A stretch of 64,000 nt of DNA from Crambe crambe (Eukaryota > Porifera > Demospongiae > Poecilosclerida > Crambeidae), in assembly GCA_963924555.1 (NCBI GenBank), contig OZ004598.1:4748858-4812857 (forward strand), read 5' to 3'. Position numbers and translations under genes: made by a program. Within the stretch, counting starts at the first letter, position 1; each line of letters opens with the position of its first letter. The notes under the pieces are model-generated. The model was not told the DNA's origin and made no database searches. It was given only the letters and a program-made list of their open reading frames with translations. Positions 11,783 through 23,700 of this stretch are shown in pieces.

Positions 11783-14700
11783 TAATACTGTTATAACGAT
11801 AGGTATAGAGAGTGCCTCATGAAAACTATTTCAAATTGTTGAAACACCACATTATCAAAGCAAAGCCATATTGATAGAAAGTTTATTGTAGGCTAATGTA
11901 AAAGACATATTGGAAGATCCTTCCTTTCAGCATAGCATATAGAGATAATCAAAATACTGTATCAGGGCTTTAACTTTAAACTTTAAAAGAAATCCTCCAT
12001 GCCTATAGCTAGGTGTGTAGTATTGGAATTTTCAATTCTCTCTTCAACTGTTATGCTAACTACACCAGCTAATCAAGACAGTGATAACAACAATGGAACA
12101 GGAAAAAGTGAGTGCACAAACTTGAAGTTATATGCTGGTGAATGCACCAACTATAATGATACGACCAAAGTGAGATATGAGGGATATTGTCCTTACATTT
12201 TCAAATTCAAAAGTCATAAATTTATTGGGGAAGAAATAGTCATTAATGTCAACTCCTGCAGTCAACTGAATGAGGTAATGTGTGGTCAACTGAAGAGAGA
12301 AGGACTCTTGTGTAGTAAATGCAAGAAAGGCTATGGTCCAGACCTTTATTCCAGGAGGTCTAATTGTGTGCGATGCAAAAAAAAAACTCTGTGGATGTGG
12401 ATCCTTTATCTTGCAGTGCTACTCACTCCCCTCACCATATTTTTTATTATAGTCATCATTTTCACTGTGCGTGCTACCTCACCACCCTTCACTGCTTTCA
12501 TATTGTACTGCCAAATCTTCACTAACATGTATAAAATGAATCCACACCCTTTCAGTCGAATGTTTATTGATAACTTTATCAGCCCCTATGTATACAAACT
12601 TGTCTTCACAGTGATTGACATTTGGAGTTTGGACTTCTTTAGACATCTTGTTCCTCCATTTTGTGTCAGCAGCAGTCTATCTAACACCCATGTGTTGATT
12701 CTCGAGCTACTTCCACCTTTCTATATTCTTGTCTTGATTGTCTTGACCTATGTATTGATCGAATTGCATGCTAGAAATGTGTGTGTGATAGTCCAACTAT
12801 GGAGACATTTCCATAAATGTGTAGCTAAGCTGAGGAGATCGTATGACCCTAAAGCTTCCATCTTTAATGCATTTGCTACATTCACACTTCTATCATTTTC
12901 TAACATCTTATTTGTTGGCAGTCACTTAATTTGCACTATAAGAGTAGATGCTTACTCTTCATCATCATATAACCGCACTTATATGTTATACTATGATCCT
13001 GGAGAGCCACCTGCTAAAGACATGCCCTATTTTGTACCAGTCATCATCCTTCTGACAGGATTCACTCTGTTCCCGATTCTCCTTCTCTGCGTATGCCCTA
13101 TCAGATGTATACGAAAAATAATTTTCCTTCTATGTTGTAAAGATCTCCGTTTCCTACAGTCCTTTGTGGATGCCTTCCAGGGCCACTACAAAGATGGCAC
13201 CAATGGAACACGTGACTATCGGGCTATGGCGAGCTCACAGTTCATCATCAGGGTGATACTTGCTTATAATTATCTGATCCACCAAACAAATGCTGAAATA
13301 CAGATAAATCTAATCTCACTGATATGTATGTCAATTTGCTATCTGGTTTTTCAACCATACAAGAAGAAATACATGAACATCACTGAAGGTCTTCTATACT
13401 GTCTTGCTGCAATACTAACTACCATAGTAGCAATGTCCAGTATAAGACCGTGCACTGATCATTTCATAGTGACGTATCTAATGTTACTGCTGGTACTACT
13501 CCCATCAGTAGTTGTCATGTTTGCTTTCCTACGAAGATTGATAATCATGGTACTGCACTTGGAGTGTACGAATAACTCCATATTATGCACATACTTGAAG
13601 ACCCATTTATTCAAGATGAAGGAAGAGACAAGTACTCCAACAAGACTACCACACAGATTAGAACATCCCAATGAGTATACACCACTTTTATAACACTATC
13701 AGTGTGCAAGAATCAATTCCTTTATTTAGCTAGTCAACATTAAATTACAAATAGTGTGTTTCTTACTCTGCTTATTTCTCTCAGCTAACATAATAAAAAT
13801 TCAATTGTAATGTTATCATGTTAACTGAGAGAGTTTGAACTTGTGAATGATACGGAATTGGCACACAGAAATGAATGAAGATATATGAAAGGACACTACA
13901 TAAGGAGGCTAGATAGAGCAATAAAAATAAGCTGCAGGGATGAGGATCTGGTTCCAAGGAGTCTGAAGGTAAGACCTCCGGTAAGAACTAAGGAGGTTTT
14001 TAAGATTGCTGAGAGAGCTAGTACAGAGCTTTCCTCTCAGCTAGAGTTAGGCAATCATATAGGGAGAAGATCAGGCTTCAGTAAGGTACTCACCCCAGCA
14101 GAGGAAGAATTTTTAAAATTAGGCTTGAATTTTGTTCCGGCACCTAAAAAACTCCCTTTATTAATACAGTGGCAGCATGCAGTATGGGGCTAGGAGGCTG
14201 AATGAGGAACTCTGACACCTATACAGCATCCTGAATAAGGATCTAACAAAAATCCAAGAGACTGCATGAGTTAGTTAAGGAATTAAAAGCCTTAGAGAGG
14301 ACAGGGGAGATTCCAACAGAACTATACAATGAGATCAGGCCCGTATGGAGTATACCACCTAGATTATATGATCTTAAACCAAATATTCCCTTAAGATCTA
14401 TTGTTTCTTATATAGATTCTCCATGTTATAAGCTCTCTAGTAGATAACACAGTTAATTTCCCCTTTAGCAGGGAAGTTTGATTCTTATGTAAAAAATTCA
14501 GAGCATTTTATGAGCATGATTAAGGATTTAAGCTTAGGTCCAGATGAAACACTTGTTAGCTTTGATGTTTCTTCTCTCTTTACCAATGTTCCTGTATAGG
14601 TGAGACTGTGGAAGTTATGTTGGTGAAGATGAGACACTGGATGAGAGAACAACGTTATTACCTGATAAGATAGCAGAACTCTTAGAAACATGCCTTAACT

Positions 14701-17700
14701 CTATTTATTTTAGTTATAAGAATGTTAGTGAAGACATCAGAAGGGTTTGTAGAAAATTTGATATTAGGGTTGTTTTTAGATCAGGAAATTTGAGAGCTAG
14801 ACTTTCTAAGGTTAAGGATAAGTTGCCATCAGACCAAAATTCTAATGTTGCTTACAGGGTGCCTTGTAGCTGTGGGAAGTTTTACATTGGTGGAACAGTG
14901 AGAAGGCTGGAAACTAGACTGAAGAAGCATAAGGAAGCTTGCCTATGAGGCGAACAAGAGAAGTCTGCAGTTGCTGATCATGCTTGAATTAATTGTCATC
15001 CTATCTTATGGAAGGAAGCTTCAGTCATAGATCAAGCTAGGACTAGGAAGGAGCTGCTTCTAAAAAGAAGCGCTTCACATTAATTTAACTTCAAAAGCAT
15101 TTTAATAGGGATGTAGGACTAGAACTTCAAGGTTGCTGGGTAAAGAGGAAATAATGTTTGTGCCTTCTGGTAATGGCATGCATGCATGTGCATTGTCTAG
15201 ATAACAAGCGTAGCTATATAAGAACGTTTGTGTGCATTTCTTGTATCACCCTGATGAAGGTTATTCTAGTTGAAATGTCGGTGGTTTATTTAATAAAGCT
15301 AATTTTTATGAGGACTAATTTAGAGTGTTTCTTATTCAGAAGACCATTAGAAATTTTTAGGCTTGAAAATTATCCATTCCACTTTTGTAATGCCATTAGA
15401 GTGTAACAATAACTTCTATATAATAGCTCTTATTGTTTATGAATGCAAAAAATTTCTTCGAAATAAAAATGTGAAGTAGGGATGACCACAAATTTAGCAC
15501 ATAATAATTATTATAGCTATTATAACTGCAGCTTCATTATGAAAACCAAGTACTGCAGCATCGAAGCAGTATGGCCCAAAAATCTAGCTGGAATATGTAT
15601 TATAACTGCATGCAAGAGAGTGAACATAGTGAAGTGACCCTTACCCATCATCAAGTACAAGATACTATTCCTACTTCACTCCCATGAGCCAAGGGAGTGA
15701 AGTAGGAATAGTATCTCGCATTGCAATCTCTGTTGTTTTTGTTCATTGCTGTCTTTTAGTTAGTTCTCTGCATGGGCTTGATTTGTTGGCAAAGACGGCC
15801 AAGAAGCATCAGCACTAGCTACACTGCGTAGTGACTGCGAGACTGAGCCTGAGCCTGTTTATCTTTTTGTGTTGGCTTAGCTAGCTAGTAGCTAGAGAGC
15901 TAGTGCTAATAATGCACGTGCTCGATACGCATCACCGCGCATCATTGTGCGCGCTATTAATACGTACCATCATAGATAGTCGCCTTCGGCACTGTGCCTC
16001 GGCACTCTGGTGCCGAGGCAAAAACTAAAATATGTAACCAGCATAATTGCCTAACAATAATGAAAGTCATGGGAGTTGATGGTTGCTACATTATTACAAC
16101 TGCAGGGTGTGTGATAAGCACACAAACGATATGATACATATGCATTGCTGTGTATGTATGGAAACACATCAATATAGGTTCTTTAAAACATACAGCTAGC
16201 TAGAAAGAATACACTTTATCCTCTTGATTAATTGGAGTGGAGTCTTATCAGAAGAATCCCTACATTTTCAAATTCAATAGCCATATATTTGTTGATGTAT
16301 ATAAAAACATGGCCTTTAATATCAACTCCTGTAGTCAAATGAATGAAGTGATGTGTGGTCAATTGAAGACTTGTGTAGTGAATGCAAGAAAGGCTATGGT
16401 CCAGACTTTTATTCCAAGAAGTCAAATGTGTGCGATGCAGTAAAAAACTCTGTGGATGTGAATCCTTTATCTTGCAGTGATTACTCATATTGGAAGATCC
16501 TTTATAGTTACTTCCTTTCAATTTTTTCATAGATAATCAACACCTTTAAACTTTAAAGAAATCCTCTATATGCCTATAGCTAGCTAGCTGATTAATTCTG
16601 GAACAGGTGTAAGATGAATAACATCTTTATATTTGTAGCATTGGAATTTTCACTTCTCTCTGTTATGCAAATTACACCAGCTAATCAAGACAGTGATAAC
16701 AACAATGGAATAGGAAAAAGTGAGTGCACGAACTTGAAGTTATATGCTGGTGAATGCACCAACTATATAATGAAGTGAGATATCAGGGATATTGTCCCAA
16801 CATTATTATTATACTGTCTTGCTGCAATACTAAGTGTAACCAGACCACCTCTCTATAAAACAACTCTGCCATGTCCCAACAGTACCTCCCTAAAGAGACC
16901 ACCTCCCTATCAAGATAACTTGTTCTTGGAAAGCAACACTGTAAAAATGAAAGTGTGTACTGCACACTAAATTGTCCCAATACACACACTGTTTTGTTTT
17001 TGGTGTGTGTATTGGGACAATTTAGTGTGCAGTACACACTTTCATTTTTACAGTGAATGTATCATACATTTATGAACACTTGAATGTCACACATTCTTGT
17101 GGGGTCTATAGGTTTCAGCTAAAATCATGTCACTGAAACAGGACAAAATAAGTTGCTGGTGAATGCACCAACAGGCACATAGAGTATAGAGTATGCCTGT
17201 ATATTGTGGATATTTGGTATAAAATTTCATGGATTTCATGGTTTTTGAATTTATATGCATATATAGTTCACATGCAAAAAAAAATTCTGCTTTTAGCCAT
17301 AGAAGGTATGGAGAGTACCTCATGAAAACTATTGACAATTGTCAGAACAGCACATAAAATATTGATAATAAGGATTAGATCATCAAAGCAAAGCAATACT
17401 GATAGAAAGTTTATTGTAGGCTTGGTAGCTTCCTTTCAGTTTTGCATTACATATAGAAATAATCAAAATATTGTATCAGGCTAAGCATATAGCTAGCTAG
17501 CTGGAAGTTTAAGATGAATAACATCATTATAATTGTAGTGTTGGAATTTTCACTTCTCTCTTCAGCTGTTATGCTAACTACACAGGCTAATCGAGACAGT
17601 GATAACAACAATGGAACAGGAAAAAGTGAGTGTGCAAACTTGAAGTTATATGCTGGTGAATGCACCAACTATAATGATACGACAAAAGTGAGATATCAGG

Positions 17701-20700
17701 GATATTGTCCTTACATTTTCAAATTCAAAAGTTATCAATTTATTGGGGAAGTAATAGTCATTAATGTCAACTCCTGCAGTCAACTGAATGAGGTAATGTG
17801 TGGTCAACTGAAGAGAGAAGGACTCTTGTGTAGTAAATGCAAGAAAGGCTATGGTCCAGACCTTTATTCAAGGAAGTCTAATTGTGTACGATGCAGTAAA
17901 AAAACTATGTGGGTGTGGATCCTTTATCTTTCAGTGATACTCACTCCCCTCACCATATTTTTTCTTATTGTCATCATTTTCAACGTGCGTGCTACCTCAC
18001 CACTCTTCACTGCCTTCGTATTGTACTGCCAAATCTTCACTAACATGTATAGAATGAACCCTTACCCTTTCACCCCAATGTTTATCGATAACTATATCAG
18101 TCCCTATGTATACAAACTTATCTTCACAGTGATTGACATTTGGAGTTTGGACTTCTTTAGACATCTTGTTCCTCCATTTTGTGTCAGCAGCAGTCTATCT
18201 AACACCCATGTGTTGATGCTCGAGCTACTTCCACCTTTCTATATTCTTATCTTGATTGTCTTGACCTATGTATTGATAGAATTGCATGCTAGAAATGTGT
18301 GTGTGATAGTCCAACTATGGAGACCTTTCCATAAATGTGTAGCTAAGCTGAGGAGATCGTATGACCCTAAAGCTTCTATCTTTAATGCCTTTGCAACATT
18401 CACACTTCTATCATTTTCAAACATCTTATTTGTTGGGAGTCACTTAATTTGCACAGTAAGAGTAGATGTTTTCCCTTCATCGCCACATAATCACATAAGT
18501 AAGTTATACTATGATCCTGGAGAACTACCAGCTAAAAACACGCCTTATTTCATACCAGTCATCATCCTTCTGACAGGATTCATTCTGTTTCCGATTCTCC
18601 TTCTCTGTTTGTACCCTATCAGGTGCATACGAAAAATAATTTTCCTTCTATGTTGTAAAGATCTCCATTTCCTACAGTCTTTTGTGGATGCTTTCCAGGG
18701 CCACTACAAAGATGGCACCAATGGAACACGTGACTATCGGGCTATGGCAAGCTCACAGTTCATCATCAGGGTGATACTTGCTTTCAGTTATCTGAGCCAC
18801 CATAAAAACGAAAAAATGCAGATAAATTTAATCTCACTGACATGTATGTCAATTTGCTATCTGGTCTTTCAACCGTACAAGAAGAAATACATGAACATCA
18901 CTGAAGGTCTGTTATACTGTCTTGCTGCAATATTGACTGAAACATTAGCAACATCAAGTATAATAAGACCATACACTGATCATATCGTAATGATGTATCT
19001 AATGTTGGTGCTAATACTACTCCCATCAGTAGTTGTCATGTTTGTTTTCCTACGAAGATTGATAATCATGGTACTGCACTTGGAGTGTACAAATAACTCC
19101 ATATCATGCACATACTTGAAGACCCATTTGTTCAAGATGAAGGAAGAGGCAAGTACTCCAACAAGACTACCACACAGATTAGAACATCCCAATGAGTATA
19201 CACCACTTTTATAACATAATTAGTGTGCAAGAATCAATTTAGCTAGTCAACATTGAATTACAAATAGCGTGTTTCTTATTCAGAAGATCATTAATTTTAC
19301 GCTTATACCTGATATACTGTTGCATCAAGGGTTGATTCATAACCAGACTAGTGCCTAGGGTTTACGGTCTGAGCATCGAGAGACCAACATCAAGAGAGAA
19401 AGCCAATGACAGATTTGCTAGTCAGTTGTGAGATCAAGGTTCAAGAATCGTGTGTATGGGGGCGGGGCATAAAAATGTCTGCAACATTGTAGGTTGAAAG
19501 CTAGCAAGTTGGAAAATGATATGCTATTTTTTAATATATCGAGTTAAAGGTAAAGAATTATAGCGCAGTCAATTTTGAGTAGTGTGGTACAAAATTATAG
19601 CATTTGAATGAATCATTTCTGAAATAAGCTGTTTAATGATGATGATGACGACGACGATGATGATGACGACAACCAGATGAAAACGGCGATTTTAGAAGTC
19701 GTAAAATGATACTGCTTTGTCTTCTGCTCTTCATACTCGAGTTCTAGCACACTGAAGGTGTTCTGTCTTCAAGTTAGGAGTTGCTGACTGTAGGAGGGAA
19801 GTATTCTGGAGTTATGAAAGAAAATACTAAGTATTAGTCCAATGGGGTGTTCCATGCCATCCCTACTTAGAAAATACTATATCGTACTCTCTGATTAAAA
19901 TATAATGCCATTTGAACTCTCTGATTAAAACCATTTGAACAGTACCACCTCTCCATAAAACCACTCTGCCATATCCAAACAGCACAGCACCTCCTTAAAG
20001 AGACCACCTCCCTATCAAGACCACTCATTCTTGGTAAGCAAGTTTCACTGTATCATACGTTTGTAGCTACTGAACCTTGAAAGTCACACTCTTTCGTGGT
20101 TTTTCTACTATAACAAATCATGTCAGTAATAACCATGTAATGGGAAATAAATGTTCGTAATCTTGATATTAAATGCACCAAGTTATTGTCCTTATATTCT
20201 TACACTTTATTTTCAAAGTTAAAAGATACAATAACCAAGTCCTAAAGTAAAAATATAAGAGTATCCAAAATACAGTGTATCTGTATACTGTGGGAAATTT
20301 TGTGGTGTAAAAAATTAAAGGACTCTATATGCACAGTTCACATGTATGAAAGTTTACCATAATTTTTTTCCCAATCACACATTCTTGTGGGGTCTACAGA
20401 TTTCAGCTAAAATCATGTCAGTAAAACAGGTTGCTGGTGAATGCACCAAAAGGCACATAGAGTATAGAGTACGTCTGGAAATTTGGTATAAAATTTAATG
20501 GATTTCATGGTTTTTGAATTTATATGCATAGTTCACATGCAAAAAAAATTCTGCTTTTAACCATAGAAGGTATGGAGAGTGCCTCATGAAAACTATTGAT
20601 GATTGTCAAAACAGCACATAAAATATTGATTATGATAAGGATTAGATCATCAAAGCAAAGCCATACTGATAGAAAGTTAATTTATTGTAGGCTTGGAAGA

Positions 20701-23700
20701 TCTTTTAGCTTCCTTTCAGTTTTGCATTGCATATATATAGAAATAATCAAAATATTGTATCAGGCTTTAACTTTAAACCAGCTAATCAAGACAGTGATAA
20801 CAACACTGGAACAGGAAAAAGTGAGTGCACAAACTTGAAGTTATATGCTGGTGAATGTACTAACTATAATGATACAACCAAAGTGAGATATGAGGGATAT
20901 TGTCCCTACATTTTCAAACTCAATAGTCACATATTTGTTGATAGACATAAAATGATAGCCTTTAATATCAGCTCCTGCAATCAACTGAATGAAGTGATGT
21001 GTGGTCAACTGAAGAGAGAAGGACTCTTGTGTAGTAAATGTAAGAAAGGCTATGGTCCAGACCTTTATTCAAGGAAGTCTAATTGCGTGAGATGCAGCAA
21101 AAAAACTCTGTGGATGTGGATCCTCTATCTTGCAGTGCTGCTCACTCCCCTCACCATATTTTTTCTTATAGTCATCATTTTCAATGTGCATGCTACCTCA
21201 CCACCCTTCACTGCTTTCATATTGTATTGCCAAATCTTCACTAACTTGTATAAAATGAATCCACACCCTCTCACTCGAATGTATATTGATAACTATATCA
21301 GTCCCTATGTATACAAACTTGTCTTCACAGTGATTGACATTTGGAGTTTGGACTTCTTTAGACATCCTGTTCCTCCATTTTGTGTCAGCAGCAGTCTATC
21401 TAACACCCATGTTTTGATGCTTGAGCTACTTCCACCTTTCTATATTCTTGTCTTGATAGTCTTGACCTATGTATTGATCGAATTGCATGCTAGAAATGTG
21501 CATGTGATAGTCCGACTATGGAGACCTTTCCATAAATGTGTAGCTAAGCTGAGGAGATCATATGACCCTAAAGCTTCCATCTTTAATGCATTTGCTACAT
21601 TCACACTTCAGCTTTATTGGCAGTCACTCAGTAAGAGTACATGCTTTCCCTTTATCATCACATAATCACATAAGTAAGTTATACTATGATCCTGGAGAGC
21701 CACCTGCTAAAGACACGCCTTATTTCATACCAGTCATCATCCTTCTGACAGGATTCACTCTGTTCCCGATTCTCCTTCTCTGCTTATACCCTATCAGGTG
21801 CATGCAAAGAATATTTTTCCTTATATGTTGTAAAGATCTCCGTTTCCTACAGTCCATTGTGGATGCCTTCCAGGGCCACTACAAAGATGGCACCAATGGA
21901 ACACGTGACTATCGGGCTATGGCAAGTTCACAGTTCATCATCAGGGTGATACTTGCTTACAATTATCTGATCCACCATATCTCACTGATATGTATGTCAA
22001 TTTGCTATCTGAGCTTTCGACCTTACAAGAAGAAATACATGAACATCACTGAAGGTCTTTTATACTGTCTTGCTGCAATAATAACTACCATATTAGCAAT
22101 GTCCAGTATAAGACTGTACACTGATCATTTCATAATGATGTATCTAATGTTACTGCTGGTACTGGTACTACTCCCATCAGTAGTTGTCATGTTTGTTTTC
22201 CTACGAAGATTGATAATCATGGTACTGCACTTGGAGTGTGTAATAACTCCATATTATGCACATACTTGAAGACCCATTTATTCAAGATGAAGGAAGAGGC
22301 AAGTACTCCAACAAGACTACCACACAGATTAGAACATCCCAATGAGTATACACCACTTTTATAACACTTCTTTAACTAATTGTGTGTGATAAATCAGCAA
22401 CTCTAAGTATAATAGCTAGTTTAGCTATTATCAGATTGTACGTAGTATATTATAAGCTATTTTAACCACTGCCCATATGCATGTAGGCATGACTGAGTGG
22501 ACTCTATGCATAGAATGTCAATTATTGCAGCGAGCGAGCTGACTCTCAGGTCATGACTCATTGAAATTGTAGATATATATATCTATGTCTACACTCCAAA
22601 ATGCCCCAGGCGTATGTATGGTACGTGTTGTCGTGCAATAGTAGCGCTCTGCGTGTGCACAATGCATGTGCACAATGCACATGCTCCAATTGTAATCAAG
22701 CTAGATGGTTTTCTACAGCCTTTTGTCATAGAGGCACTAGGCTTATCTAAGTGGATTGTAGGCGCTTGTTTATATCTAAGTGCTTGTGGTAAGTATTTAC
22801 AGCTTTCTATGTATGGAGCTACCCGGTTGCACTAACTTGCTTGCACTAACTTGCTTGCTCGCAGGCTGTCAAAATTAATAATGTATCAAGTCAAAGTGAA
22901 TTGTAGGCGCTTGGCTTATCTAAGTGCTTGTGGTAAGTATTTACAGCTTTTGATGCGGTGGAGCTTTCTGGTTGGAACCACCACTTACATGACTCTTGTC
23001 TCTGACGCAATATCAAGCACTGGAGCCTATCATGCTCACTTGCTCACTGTCTAAACTAAACAGCAAAATCTTCTAAAGAGTTGTAGCACTAAAGAATACT
23101 TGCTTGCTCGCTCGCTGCCAACTGAATGTTAAACATTGCCCTAGTATGAATATTTACCTCAGCATCCATGAAATCCTCAGGTCTTTGTGCAACACGTTCT
23201 GATTTCTTCCCTTTGGATGAAAAGAAAGTAGAAGGTGCCCATCCTGTAAATAAGGCCAGAGGGAGAGTCGCATATGTTTATTGCATCATAAGTAAGAAGT
23301 CCCATGCATATGCTTTATTTAGCAGGAATTCCTATAAAGTGAGAAAGCATGGCCAATTCAGGGTTTTCCCCAAAGGGTGTTAGAGAGGTGCAACACCACT
23401 CTTGGTGGGCCCATTTTTCTTTCATGTGGTTAAAACAATGTATTTTAATAGCCACAAGAATATTGAAATCCTTTAATGTGGTATTCAAGCACCGCTCTGA
23501 TCATTTTGACTGTTCTCCCTGCAATTTTTAGCTCAAATTCATTGTCGTGTACACTGCAATACCTTCTTTGGAGCCCACAGTGTTGAAATATCCAGCTGAG
23601 AAACCTCCTGTAAAGGCACCATGAAATCTCCTTCTGCCTTGTTCATCTGTAACATAATGCTCTTTTTCTTTCTTTCTTTTTGCCTTCTCTAAATCTTCTA

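Noticed and set aside
20596..20838. 80-aa ORF before array A copy 5
   Set aside because: It runs through unit flank sequence shared with copy 4 and overlaps the pseudogene in another frame.
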